From Nothophaeocryptopus gaeumannii (taxonomy: Eukaryota; Ascomycota; Dothideomycetes; Mycosphaerellales; Mycosphaerellaceae), in NCBI GenBank assembly GCA_031771865.1, contig JASISA010000039.1, positions 1 to 46,280 on the forward strand: a stretch of 46,280 nucleotides of DNA. Direction: 5' to 3'. The notes under the pieces were generated by a model. That model ran no database searches, was not told where the DNA came from, and worked only from the letters and a program-made list of their open reading frames with translations. This document shows positions 18,159-29,445 of this stretch, one piece after another (the stretch's first letter is position 1; the number at the start of each line of letters is the position of its first letter). The position numbers and the translations under genes were made by a program.

Positions 18159-18530
18159 TTATTTCACAAAATATACTTGTCTACTATCAATTGACAGAGC
18201 ATTCTTTCCTAACTCAAAGACAAAACCTAGAGTAAGTACTAAGAAAAACAGCAACATTATAATTAGACCAAATATACCATTAACGTATGCACTAACTACA
18301 TAAGGATAGACTAAAAGTATCTCTAAATCGAATAATAAAAATAATAGTGCAAAAATAAAAAATGAAATGCTAAACTCACTTCTATTCTGACCTAAGAATG
18401 AATGAAAACCACACTCAAATGCACTATCTTTTTCATCATAAGGATTATGAGGAGCTAATATTAAATTTAACCCTAATAAAATTATAGCCAGTATAGGTAT
18501 AAATATAAAGAAAAAAGTTTGACTTGTCAT
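18159..18530 (-). CDS. nad3: NADH dehydrogenase subunit 3
   Basis: Complex I membrane subunit at the junction with the peripheral arm. 123 residues, three membrane helices. Conserved: DEKDSAFECGFHSF with the loop cysteine, FDLEILLVYP, and the C-terminal ALSIDSRQVYFVK. The ATG directly follows the nad2 stop with no gap, the usual fungal nad2-nad3 pair and probably one transcript. Diverged copies of its 3' part are found at 3472 and 15.5 kb. Confidence 0.97.
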   Translation of the reverse strand: MTSQTFFFIFIPILAIILLGLNLILAPHNPYDEKDSAFECGFHSFLGQNRSEFSISFFIFALLFLLFDLEILLVYPYVVSAYVNGIFGLIIMLLFFLVLTLGFVFELGKNALSIDSRQVYFVK

Positions 18531-20336
18531 TTATGCAGCAAATAACATTAAGGTAAGTATACTAACTATGCTAAATCATTCTTCTGGCATATATATAAAT
18601 AATACTAATAATAATGTTATTATTGATATGATACTACTTGAAGAACTATTAATTGTTATATTATGTGGTTTTATAGTTATTTTATTATAATTTTTTGTAA
18701 CATTATGTTTATTTGCTTCATTTTTCTTTTTTTTTCTTCAAGAAAAAAAACCAAGGGATGAGGCAGAAGAAGTTTTAAAGTTAGTGTATACGCTAACGTT
18801 AATGTTATCAAGATTAGGATTATACACATAATCATTTTTGTAAAAAAAGATTTGTTTTACTACGTTTAGATAATATCCTGCACCTATTACACTAGTTAAT
18901 ATAGCTACTAATGACATAAATATATAACCACTATCTATTGCTGCACTCAGTATCATCTGTTTTGCAAAAAAACCTATTATAGGAGGTATACCCACAAATG
19001 AAAACAGAGTTATTGCTAAACTTATTGCTATGAAGGGATTTATATAAAAATATCCTTTTATTTGGTTAACTAATTGTATAGGAGAGTAGTTGTCAGTAAT
19101 TTTGCTTAAATCATCTTTTAAGTTATCGTTATTATAAACATAGAGATATAATGAGAAACCTATAGTTACTAATATTATAAAAGCGTTTAAATTAGAAAGG
19201 CTGTATTGTAATATATAGAATATATAAGATTGTATAGACTCAGCAGAGTTTATACATAAAGCCAATAATATAAATCCCACGTGACTAATAGTACTGTAAG
19301 CAAAAAGTCTTTTTATTCTAAATTGTGTTAAACCTAAAAGAGAACCTATTATTAACGAAAATAAACTACTTAATATTAGTATATTTTTTCAATTAAATGA
19401 AAAAAAATCGTAGTCAGTGTAATGAACTATTTCTAAAAAAAAGGCAAATATCGATATTTTCGCTATTATTGCCACATATGTTGTTACAATAGTAGGAATA
19501 CCATCGTAAACGTCGGGAGATCAAAAATGAAATGGTGCAGCACTAACTTTAAATAAAAATCCTGTAAACATTATAACTAAAGATAAGTTAAAATAATATG
19601 GCTGATACATGTACATTACAACAGGAAAACTCTTAATTTCACTTATACTAGATATTACATATATATTATCTAAATTTAGAGTACCTGAGTTTATATATAA
19701 TAAAGCAGAACCGAACAATATAAAACAAGAAGACAATCCTCCTAATAAAAAGTAAGTTAAACCACTTGCTGTAGATGATTCTGAATCTCTATACAGGCTA
19801 CACAATATATATAAACCATAACTTTGTAGCTCAATAGATAGGAATATACTTATTAAATCAGCAGTGCTTATTAAAAATGTAGCTCCACATAATATAAATA
19901 CAATTATTAAACTATATTCGATTATTCTAAATTGTTCACCGTTTTGGTTGGAAATTGTATTTTTGTTGTAAGATAACTTGTTAGACATAAGACTGGAGAT
20001 GGATGAGAATTTTTCTATATAAATTTTTCTGGGATAAAAAGCAGTTAAAGTTAATATAACAGCACTTACTAACAATATAAATATATTGAATGTTTGTGTG
20101 AATACACTTAAATTAAATAAACCTCCATATATACCTATACCGTTTTCCAGAGGTTTTATGTATACATTACTATATGCTATAAAACTAGTTAATAATAAGC
20201 TCATTATAACTACTCTAGAAAATAGTATGGATTTATCACGTCTTATAGTTACGGCATTAGAAAATAATAAAAAAATTAATAAAGAAATTAACATTAAAAA
20301 CGAATATTTACCTCGGTTATAACGATAATTTACCAT
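18531..20336 (-). CDS. nad2: NADH dehydrogenase subunit 2
   Basis: Antiporter-like complex I subunit. 601 residues from ATG 20336; a second ATG at codon 15 (MLISLLIFLLFSNAV) fits the usual N-terminus better and may be the true start. Conserved KVSAAPFHFWSPDVYDGIP, KRLFAYSTISHVGFI and GIPPIIGFFAKQ. TGA codons serve as Trp. Near 18720-18760 a basic insert (GFFSWRKKRKNEANK) is encoded by a T-tract hairpin of the dispersed family, apparently an in-frame insertion before the last helix. It ends PEEWFSIVSILTLMLF with TAA touching the nad3 ATG. Confidence 0.96.
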
Positions 20337-20542
20337 ATCTTTTATATTTGTACCATAACGGCATCTATAAGCTTATGTAAAGCAAAATATATAATACATA
20401 ATACGTGTGTATAAATATGTTTAACTTATATGTTTTTTAAGGTAATAGATATGAAAAGATTAGTTTAGTTTCAATACAACTTTTTATTTTAATGGCTTTT
20501 TTAAAGCATATTAATAATAAAAAAAAAATAATTACTGTTTTA

Positions 20543-21352
20543 TTAAGATCCTCAATAATATACAGATAAGAATAAAAATAATCATACTACGTCAACGAAA
20601 TGTCAGTACAATATACCAGCTTCTAAACCTAAATGATGGTTTTCAGTTAAGTGGTATGCCAATAAACGTCAGAAACCTACTCCTAAAAATATTGTTCCTA
20701 TGATAACATGTAAACCATGAAACCCTGTACCAAAGTAGAAACATGACCCATAAGCTCCATCTGTTAAAGTAAACGATGAAACTGAGTATTCTACACCTTG
20801 GAAAGCAGTGAATATTAACGCTAGTATTATAGTAAATAAAGCACCATATAGACCACCGTTTCTATTACCCTGAATTAAACAATGATGAGAATAAGTTATT
20901 GTAACACCAGATGCTAATAATAAAACAGTGTTAAGTAATGGTAATTCAAAAGCATTAATTGCCTCTATACCTATAGGTGGTCACTGAGCACCTAATTCTA
21001 CAGTAGGGGACAGAGCACTATGAAAGTAAGCTCAAAATATAGCTAAGAAAAATAATGCTTCAGAAACTATGAATAAGGCTACTCCCATATTTAGTCCGTT
21101 TTGTACAGCTAAAGTGTGATTACCTATATATGTTCCTTCCGAGATCACATCTCTAAATCAAAAAAACATACTAGAAACTACTAGTGTAAGTGCAAAAAAT
21201 AATCAATATCCTGCGTATTCAAAACCATGCATGGTTGAAACTCCTGACGTTGTAAGATTTAATAAACTTATACAAGTAAATAATGGTCAAGGAGAAGGAG
21301 ACACCAAATGAAAGGGATGACCCTGGAAAGCACTTCTGTTCTGGTTAGACAT
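20543..21352 (-). CDS. cox3: Cytochrome c oxidase subunit 3
   Basis: Core subunit of complex IV without redox centres; it stabilises the proton-pumping core. 269 residues, ATG 21352 (MSNQNRSAFQGHPFHLV) to TAA 20543, normal length, no intron, TGA as Trp. Conserved SPWPLFTCISL, FWAYFHSALSP, ELGAQWPPIGI and the C-terminal WHFVDVVWLFLFLSVYYWGS. Confidence 0.97.
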
Positions 21353-21887
21353 AGTTTAGATATTTTATCGATAAAATATGATTTACCTAGAATTTGATAT
21401 ATATAAATAATATATTAGTATAAATTATTATAAAAGAAAATTAACTAGTATAATCGCAGTATTTAAGCTTTTACATATAGAATAATAGATAGAAAATTAT
21501 AAGTTACTAGATTTAAGCATATATGCAAAAAACCATAGGTATCGTCGTAATACATGTTGTAACTTACAAATGAATAATAGTATTCAATACTAACTCTATT
21601 TTAGAGAAAAGTAATCTTATACATATATATTATACTTTTTTTTATAAAAAATGGATACATGTAAGCTGATTTTTGTTATTGCATATAGTACTAAAAGTAA
21701 AACTTAATATTGGATTTTCATTTCACGTAGTCATATTTATTTCTATGTAATACCAAGATTTGTACCTTTCAAGTTAGTAAAGCAATATTAATTATTAAGT
21801 ATCAGACTTTACTGATTAATGCAAAATATATCACATTTTATTAAATAGCATTACTATTAAATACAAAGATTATATTAAGAATTTACA
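21353..21887. other. Intergenic region between atp6 and cox3
   Basis: A+T-rich, no gene seen. A short palindrome (ATTTACATTAATGTAAAT) sits at the atp6 stop at 21881-21898. Confidence 0.5.
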
Positions 21888-22661
21888 TTAATGTAAATCT
21901 AATCCATCTTTAATATAAGAACAAGATAACACTATAAACACTTGGGCTTGTATGAAAGCTATTCCTAGTTCTAACCCGGAAAATGCAATTATAAATGCTA
22001 ACGGAAATAACCCTAGAAAGAAGAATATAAAGCCGGAAGTCATTATGTTATAAGTGAAACCACTAAGTATGTTTAAAAGCATGTGTCCTGACAGTATGTT
22101 AGCTGCCAATCTTAAACCTAACGATACATTTCTGGCTAAGTATGATATAAACTCTATTAACACTAATAATGGTAACAAGGCTAAAGGACATCCTGCAGGT
22201 ACAAACAATGAAAAAAATTTTAGCCCGTGCTTGCTAAAACCTAATATAGTTGCTCCAAGCACTACTGTGAAACTTAACGAGAAAGTTAGTATAAAGTGAC
22301 TAGTACTTGCGAAGCTGTAAGGTATCATTCCTATTAAATTATTAACTAATATGAAAACAAATAGTACATATATAAAAGGAAAATAAACTTGTCCATTTTT
22401 CTCGTTAATTTGTCCTACAACTATACTGTGTACTGTTGCATAGATAGATTCCTGAGAAATAGATCACGCATTGGCTACTAGTTTATTGTTATTTGTTGAT
22501 AACAGACTTATCATGAATACCATGTAACCTGCTATGGTTAGATATAATCCTATATTTGTTAAAGATAATGATATATTACCTAATATAGGTGCGTTTAAAT
22601 TTAGCAAATTTCTTATTTCAAATTGGTCTAATGGGCTTAAAATATTAATGAAGTTATTCAT
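21888..22661 (-). CDS. atp6: ATP synthase subunit a
   Basis: Proton-channel subunit of the F0 sector. 257 residues from ATG 22661 (MNNFINILSPLDQFEIRNLL), which fits the family start; eight extra codons are open upstream (MYITIWYL). Conserved segments: the QESIYATVHSIV loop, GMIPYSFA, the essential Arg in ARNVSLGLRLAANILSGH, and the C-terminal GLELGIAFIQAQVF. One intermediate TGA is Trp. No intron or displaced 3' end, unlike atp6 in Allomyces. Confidence 0.97.
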
Positions 22662-22798
22662 AAGATACCAAATAGTTATATACATTAAAACACTTAGCTA
22701 AGTAATGATAGCTTTACTTAGCTGATTAAAGTTAGTAAATTTATACCTACATATTTTATGTGTGTTTACTAAGGTATATAAAACATTTATTTTAATAT

Positions 22799-22981
22799 AT
22801 GAAACCTAACACTAGTGTAATAGGTTCTATGTCAACATGATGGATGCACTTAACGGATGTGATTAAAAAACCTTCGAAAGTGGAACCTAATATAGTATTC
22901 CCACCCTCGAATAAAGGAGGCTCATCTGGAGGTACATATTTTGGAACAGTTCAACCAGTAAAAAGCTTACCGTGAGGGTAA
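22799..22981 (+). CDS. Possible small soluble protein (60 aa)
   Basis: ATG to TAA with two TGA-Trp codons, opposite in direction to its neighbours. Sequence includes STWWMHLTDVIKK, then a Pro/Gly/Ser-rich tail with VFPPSNKGGSSGGTYFG. Not a homopolymer-type chance ORF, but no family recognised. The stop lies in a perfect hairpin (AAGCTTACC ... GGTAAGCTT), possibly a transcript end. Confidence 0.4.
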
Positions 22982-23349
22982 GCTTATCACCCATAGAAAT
23001 GTTTAACATTAATAAGTTTCATAATAGTCTTTAACATATGTGTATAACACTTTCTCCTCTTCTTTTTAAAAGAAAAAAACATGAAATTAAGTGTATGATA
23101 TAATAAAATATAAAAGTTATATAGTAGTAATTACATGAATTCAACCACTTATTGGTAAAACATCGGAAATTCTAATAGACTACAAATGTACCATAAGGGT
23201 AATACTGGATTAGATAAAAATAAGATAAACTGATAATATTTATTTAATAATAAATAATGATATTATTTACAAAAAAATGTTAATTGCTTTAGAATATAAA
23301 AAATGGTTTGCTGATTGTTACTAACCAATATATAAACCTATAGTTATAT
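22982..23349. other. Spacer with a T-tract hairpin
   Basis: 23055-23120 holds a diverged member of the dispersed hairpin element, with GTATGATATAATAAAATAT behind it as also seen at 23580 and 34015. No gene supported; the ATG frame at 23278 is only 15 codons. Confidence 0.45.
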
Positions 23350-23496
23350 TTATAGTTTACTTATAAATAAACGTGTGGCAAATAAACGGACAAATCTAGG
23401 TAGAATATATTTTGAAAAAACATAGACTAAGAGAACAAATATAGTAAAAGCAAAAACTACTATATTTATAAAAAAAAAAGGTACTAATTGAGGCAT
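23350..23496 (-). CDS. atp8: ATP synthase subunit 8
   Basis: Small F0 subunit, one membrane helix. 48 residues from the ATG at 23496, which gives the diagnostic MPQLVPFFF start; the frame is open 14 codons further upstream but those are not part of the family. The C-terminus is basic (RFVRLFATRLFIS). The leader contains a hairpin element that is duplicated at 33.98 kb together with an interrupted copy of this gene. Confidence 0.95.
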   Translation of the reverse strand: MPQLVPFFFINIVVFAFTIFVLLVYVFSKYILPRFVRLFATRLFISKL

Positions 23497-23879
23497 TGTA
23501 ACATATAGTATGTATATAACCCTTTTGTTCTTGTTCATGTTTTGAAAAAAGAACCAAAGAAAAAATGAAAGAAAAGGTGTGATATAATAAAATATCTAAA
23601 TTATATAAGACTACATATTTATCTTTTATTCAAACATATCCATATTTTATTCAAACCTAAACAGTATATAAATGTGAAAATATAATATTATAGGTATATA
23701 AAGTATACTGTATATATTAATAATCATTACATTCTGATTGATTATAACCTAATAATTAATTTTTTTTTATATTAGAGTAAACTATATTTTATAACATTAT
23801 AGAGTTAATTAAGAGTTTATTATTTTAAATATAGAAAAATCTAGAAGAACATTAAATATCTCTATATTTTTTTGGTTAA
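23497..23879. other. Leader region of atp8 and end of nad1
   Basis: Non-coding on both strands. It includes the repeat at 23544-23608; the remainder is A+T-rich with no recognisable feature. Confidence 0.5.
23544..23608. repeat. 65-bp leader repeat, copy A
   Basis: GAAAAAAGAACCAAAGAA onward through GGTGTGATATAATA matches 33979-34042 with only about three differences. Both copies precede minus-strand genes (atp8 here; an unknown ORF there). It could carry a promoter or RNA-processing signal. Confidence 0.9.
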
Positions 23880-24953
23880 TTATAAGAAACTAATGTTACT
23901 AGGTATAATTTCAAAACTATAAACTATACAAGGTATTAATACAATGAAGGCTATAACAATAGGTAATAATATAGTTCAAGAAAACGACATTAATTGATCA
24001 TAACGTATTCTAGGAAATGATGCTCTAACTCATATGAATGTAAATATCATGATAGAAGATTTTACACCTAGTATTAGACCTGACAACATACCTTCTATTA
24101 AGGGACTGTCAAACATTTCAATACTTTCGTAAGCCATTTGGTCTAATATAATATTGATAAATCAAAAGATAATAGTATAATCTAATAAATATCCCCCTAA
24201 AAACAACATAGTATTTAATATACATATAAGTACTATACTGGCATATTCAGCTAAGAAAAAAAATACAAATATTACTGCTGCGTGCTCTGTCATAAACCCA
24301 CTTACCAATTCAGATTCTGCTTCAGCTAGGTCAAAAGGAGCTCTATTAGTTTCCGCTACAGAACCTATAAAAAATATAACAAATATAGGGAATAAAGGCA
24401 TTATAAATCATATTGCCCTTTGAGCTTCTATGTTTACAGTCAAGTTTAAACTACCTGTTAACAATACTACAAGTAATATAGCTGAACTCAATATAAGTTC
24501 ATAACTTATTAATTGTGCTGTACTTCTAAGAGAACCTAAGAAAGCATATTTAGAATTAGCGGATCAACCTGCTAATAGTATACCATAAGTAGCCAAAGAA
24601 GAAACCGCCAACATATATAGTATACCTAGGTTAAAATCTCATAAAGCTAGTCCAGGACCATAAGGTACTACAGCGTAACCCAATAATGAGAATATTAATG
24701 TTATTATGGGACCAAGAAAAAACAGAACTAAATTAGCCTGTGTAGGTGAAACGTACTCTTTCAAAATAAGCTTAAGAGCGTCGGCAAATGCCTGTAAAAG
24801 ACCGTAGTATCCTACTACATTAGGTCCAAGTCTTCTTTGCATACTTGCCATAGTTTTTCTTTCAGCTACTGTTACAAAAGCAACTGTTAATAATGCGGGT
24901 ACAGTTACTAATATTACCTCTATTATCGATATCACTGTTTGCATATATAACAT
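23880..24953 (-). CDS. nad1: NADH dehydrogenase subunit 1
   Basis: Complex I membrane subunit that helps form the quinone channel. 357 residues from ATG 24953 or 354 from the ATG three codons later. Conserved ERKTMASMQRRLGPN, GLLQAFADALKLILKE, AETNRAPFDLAEAESELVSG and the RASFPRIRYDQLM motif. TGA as Trp. No intron. Confidence 0.97.
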
Positions 24954-25431
24954 AAAAGTGTATTTTTACGCAGAACTTGATAACAATTATCTATACTTAT
25001 GCCTACTATAGCTACATATAGTGTATTTGTATGCTTTTATCATTATAAAATAAAATAATAAATCGGGCAAATTAAACATTGTTAGTTTGAACTACATGGT
25101 GATTAGTGTGAAATACATATATATTTATATGTAAAACAAATACATTACTAATAATGATGTTACGGCTAGTAGGTTTATATTCGTATAAGTGTTTAATTAT
25201 GTAATAGGGTGGAATTATATACTAACGATAAGGTATTGCATATATATTTTTTTTTATTACTACACGGATATCCAAATAATCAGAATAGGTGTTTATATAT
25301 TTTTTTGATTATTACACGTTTTTTATATATTTTACTACGTATATATAGATCTTCAATACAGATTTTTGTTTTAGTCTACTATTAAAACAGTTGCAAAAAA
25401 CTTTATAATTTACTGTGTAAATAACACTTTT
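24954..25431. other. Intergenic region, nothing recognised
   Basis: A+T-rich, between the SHOCT-like ORF and nad1. A T-run motif near 25245 (ATATATATTTTTTTTTATTACTACACG) recurs in part near 25300. No gene seen. Confidence 0.45.
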
Positions 25432-26079
25432 TTATAACCCAAGTAATTTACTTAGTTGATTGTCAAACTCTTGCTTAGAAATGATACCATCTCTTAGTTT
25501 ATCATTAAGATCTTGTATAACGTGTGCAGGAGGCATGTATGGTAACTCAACCCGGAAAGGTCTTGGTGGTCTTTGAGGTCCATACGGTTGCGAGATAAAT
25601 TTTGGCTTACTATCATGGAAAGGACCACTAACAGCCTTTGGCAAATCTCCCTCAGGTGAAGGTATACTAATAGGCTTTGGCAAGTTAGATTTGCCTTTCT
25701 TAGGTTTAGTTTCCTGAGACTCAGGTTTAGTTTCCTGAGACTCAGGGCTATTACCCTGAGATTTAGGCTTTTCTACCTGGGATTTACCTGCTTTTTCCTC
25801 CTGTGATTTACCAGTTGCTTTTTCCCCATCAGTATTAAGACTGGTAATTTCAGTTACAATAAGTCACGTTACTGCAAGCAGTGCCACAGATATAAAGACA
25901 ACCATTACAGAATAATGGTCTAAGCCAGAAATTTGCACTAAACATTCCATAAAATAATTTAGTATTCCGGAGTTTATATCTATTGCTGTTCTTGCAATCA
26001 CGTCAAAAACTTTTCCAAACCCAGACTCTCTATTACTATAGGCATCGAACTGTGCAAAATACCGCAAATTTCTGAACAT
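25432..26079 (-). CDS. Unknown membrane protein with C-terminal SHOCT-like domain
   Basis: One minus-strand frame once the TGA at 25864 is read as Trp. ATG 26079 lies inside the 3' end of cox2 in the -1 frame; the next ATG, about 45 codons on, is an alternative start. Residues about 45-80: membrane helix (MVVFISVALLAVTWLIV). Residues about 80-135: Lys/Glu/Ser/Gln linker with repeats of SQETKPE. Residues about 140-185: Pro-rich (GPQRPPRPFRVELPYMPP). The final 30 residues, IQDLNDKLRDG-IISKQEFDNQLSKLLGL, follow the SHOCT pattern (leucine-spaced helix, Gly-Ile, turn, E-F, second helix, LLG). SHOCT is mainly known from bacterial proteins. A dead copy lies after nad3, so the family has moved. Function unknown. 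Confidence 0.7.
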
Positions 26080-26750
26080 TGACCAAAGAAAGATCCTTCT
26101 CTATTTATTAACACAGATATTTGATTTAATCTACCAGGATAAGCATCACATTTTATACCCAAAGCAGGACAGGCATAAGAGTGTATAACATCACCAGATG
26201 AGATTATAAATCTTACGTGTGTTAGTTCTGGAAGTAAAACTCTATTATCTACTTCTAACATTCTTAGTTGTCCTTCCTCTAAATCTGATTCTGGTACTAG
26301 ATAAGAATCAAATTCCAATTCTTCGTCATCGTCGTTAGTAAAATCAGGATACTGATAACTTCAATATCACTGATGTCCTTCAACAAATACTGTTAAACAA
26401 GGGTCTGTAACTTCATCCATTAAGTATAATAATTTAAAAGAAGGAAAAGCAATTAATATTAATATAAGTGCTGGAGTTATAGTTCAAATTAACTCAATAA
26501 GTGTTCCATGATTTAAATATTTATTACTTAGAGGGGATTTTGTATATATGTAATTTCTTATAATGGAAACCATTATTCAAGCTACACCGAATAATATAAT
26601 AACAAGATAAAACATTATATTATCGTGTAATTCTATAAGTGCTTCCATTTGAGGACTAGCGCTATCTTGAAAATATACACCTCAGGGTTGAGGTGCATCA
26701 CAATAAATGTTTAAACCGGAGTGCAGATTTAAGGTAGAAAAAAAATTCAT
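25980..26750 (-). CDS. cox2: Cytochrome c oxidase subunit 2, intact copy
   Basis: Carries the copper-A centre of complex IV and receives electrons from cytochrome c. 256 residues, ATG 26750 to TAG 25980, TGA as Trp. Two N-terminal helices, EGHQWYWSYQYPDF, the copper-A region with SYACPALGIKCDAYPGR-like start and QCSEICGILHSSMPIV, and the normal end LEKFLTWLQEQQ. The serine-to-cysteine and alanine changes in HSYACPALG are unusual beside the common HSFAVPSLG. The 3' 100 bases overlap the next ORF. The 5' 471 bases are duplicated at 14531 and, degraded, at 44600. This is the only copy with copper ligands. Confidence 0.97.
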
Positions 26751-26944
26751 TTACTTATAATGATAATAAAAATAGTATGACTTTTCTTGGAAATTAAAAA
26801 TAACCCTATATATTCTATAGTAGTATAATATGTATATCTAACCATTATAACAATTGCTAGAAGATATAGCGCGATATTCTTCATTCTTTCTAGAAAAAAA
26901 GCAAAATAAAAAATGTATCTAGTGCTATTAGCAACAATATGTAT
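26280..26944. repeat. 665-bp inverted repeat, right arm (cox2 5' region)
   Basis: Partner of 14337-15001. It holds the first 157 codons and the upstream region of the intact cox2. The repeat ends inside codon 158 on both sides. Confidence 0.95.
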
Positions 26945-27212
26945 CTAGTAAATACTGTCAAAATTACAAATCTCTTATAGAAGTTTTGAATTTTACTAGG
27001 TATTCAATATATAAGTTAGAAATAGCAATAAGAATTATTAAGGTAACCATATATATTACTTTCAAATTATTTAAGTCTAATCGAAATAATATTATTATTG
27101 TTATACAGATATTCTTTTTTTATTTTGTCTATTATGGTTTTCTTATTAAAAAACGCCAAAAAAGGCAGCTATAAAAATAGATGAATATTAAAAAGTAATA
27201 ATGTGTACTTTA
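26945..27212. other. Spacer between cox2 and tRNA-Tyr
   Basis: Short A+T-rich spacer. The TTG-started frame at 26986 (62 codons, Ile-rich) looks like chance. Confidence 0.5.
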
Positions 27213-27297
27213 TAGGAAGAAAAGGAATCGAACCTTCGACAGCCTTAGCTATTGAGTTTACAGCTCAACCCATCATACCAACAAATGGAACCTTCCT
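27213..27297 (-). tRNA. trnY: tRNA-Tyr (GUA)
   Basis: Class II-like fold with long variable arm: acceptor AGGAAGG/TCTTCCT, anticodon loop CTGTAAA (GUA), T stem GAAGG/CCTTT. Directly downstream of rrnS on the same strand. Confidence 0.92.
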
Positions 27298-27479
27298 TTA
27301 TTTTTTTGAGGAGGTATTGTTGATGTTTATTAAACCCGTGCAATTTCCACTACACGAACCGTATTTCGACTTAACACTAATCAAGGTCACGCATACGAAG
27401 TTTCTCCGAACGAATATCTTAATCATATATTTACCCTGTATACTTAGATAGAGTGTAAATAATATATTAATTAACCTAA

Positions 27480-29058
27480 ATGTTTTGAGGTAAGATTAAC
27501 GGAGCACCAAACTTATTGCACATACCCCTTTCAGCGCCTGACGAGTGGTTAGTACCTATGTGAGATTAGATCCACCGTGATGTAGTGATTCACGATTACT
27601 AGTAATTCCTTTTTCATGCAGTCGAGTTTCAGACTACAATCCATTTTATATCTTGTTTTGGAGATTAGCTTTTATTCGCATTTTTGCCTCTCTTTGTCCA
27701 AATTTATGTGGCACGTCTATAGCCCACAATATTAAGGTCATGATGACTTGTCTTAATCCCTTTTATCATAATCCAATATAGCGGTGAACTACTTTAAAAT
27801 AACTGGTTACCGTTACCTGTATGCAAGGTAATATATATCATGGCGGGTGCTAGACACATATTCTCCCTACATACAGCATATATATATATATGTATATATA
27901 TGAAGTAAACCAGTTTTTATCAATAAAGTAAGGGTTTACGTTAATTTAATGAATCTAACCACAGTCTCACGACATTAACTGAAAACAGCCGTGCAACGCT
28001 TGTATGATTAACTTAACTAGGTTATGTTTCCTAATTTTTTTTAGAAAAAGAAGAAAGTATTAATCAGTTCTCCTCCTAGTTATTGTAGATGTTTCGAACA
28101 TTTAATTCAAATTGTGGTAAGGTTTTTCGAGGGTCATCGAATTAAATAACATACTTCACTACTGGTTTCACAAACGGTCTAATGATTTCAGTTCCTGCGT
28201 TGCCGCATTACTCTTGAGGTGGAATGCTTACACTTTCATTTATACACCAATTTATACTTAGTCTATAACACTCATAATTTTCTGCCTGGACTACTAGGGT
28301 ATCTAATCCTATTTGCTCCCCAAGCCTTCGTCCCTCAACGTCAGTTTGTAGATAGAGGTTTGCCTTCGCCGTTACACATTCCATTAGTATCAAAACATTT
28401 TATCTCTACACCAATGGTCCTAATATTTACCTCTCCTATTAAACTCTAGTAGTTCTGTACCTTTTACGGCTGAAACTACCGTCTAGGTACCCTTTAAACC
28501 TAATAAAGATGAATAACACTAGTCTCACTTGTGTTGCCGCGACTGCTGGCACAAGAATTGGTCGAGACACATAAATAGAAATTTGTCATAATCAGTTTTC
28601 TATTTAGAACTTTATACGACATAGTCGATGCGTATATATGTGTATGTTAATATATAGCTTCATTCCCCCAAATTGCTGGTTCAGCCGTTAGGCTATTGAC
28701 CAAGATTCCTCACTGCTGTACTATACGTATTGGGGTTTTTTCAGACCCAATGTGGTCAATAAACCTCTCAGTTATGACTACAAGTCACAGCTAGTTAAGC
28801 TATTACCTTAACTACTACTTACTTTGTTTATACTAAAGTATCTTAAAGGGAAAGTTTATCTTTCTTTATATTTTATAAGGAATTTATTTTTCCTTTCTTT
28901 AAGGCAAAAAAGCATTGTATACTCACCTTTACACCACGATAATTTTATAATTCTAAAAATAATATATTTCTATTAGGATATAATAAAATTATGTATGATT
29001 AGCATGTGTCAAGCCTTTGGACAGCGTTCAATCAGAGCCATCATCAAACTCAAAAAAA
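27480..29058 (-). rRNA. rrnS: Small subunit ribosomal RNA
   Basis: 5' end near 29050 shows TGATGGCTCTGATTGAACGC. The 530-type region (CAGCAGTCGCGGCAACAC) is near 28540, GGATTAGATACCCTAGTAGT near 28310, and the 3' decoding region (CATCACGGTGGATCTAATCTCACAT) near 27575. The ends are estimated from conserved motifs. T-tract hairpins near 28040 and 28870 look like insertions in variable regions. Pieces of this gene are scattered at 7.2, 14.1 and 29.6 kb. Confidence 0.93.
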
Positions 29059-29220
29059 AAAAATTCTCTTTAACAATAAATGTAATAAATATACATTATA
29101 TGTAAGATATAAACCTAATACTTATTTTGCTTTTACATATATAAAATATAAATAAACCTAATATTTTTTCTTACATATATGTAAAATATAAATAATAAAT
29201 ATAAAAGCCTATATTAATAT

Positions 29221-29445
29221 CTAGGCTACGTATAATAATAAGAATGCCATCATTAAAGCAAACAGTCCTGTTGCTTCGGCAAAGGCGAATCCTAAGATCG
29301 CGTATGAAAATAATTGACCTCTTAATGAAGGGTTTCTGGCTACACCAAGTATAAGTGCACCAAATACTACTCCTATTCCTACTCCTGCTCCAATAAGCCC
29401 TGTTGTGGCTAATCCTGTTCCAATAATTTTTGCTGCTTGAATCAT
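29221..29445 (-). CDS. atp9: ATP synthase subunit c
   Basis: Ring subunit of F0, two membrane helices. 74 residues from ATG 29445 (MIQAAKIIGTGLATTG), normal length; seven more codons are open upstream but are outside the family. Gly-rich first helix (GAGVGIGVVFG), polar loop RNPSLRGQLF, and the proton-binding Glu in ILGFAFAEATGLFALMM. Ends LLYVA TAG. Confidence 0.98.
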   Translation of the reverse strand: MIQAAKIIGTGLATTGLIGAGVGIGVVFGALILGVARNPSLRGQLFSYAILGFAFAEATGLFALMMAFLLLYVA

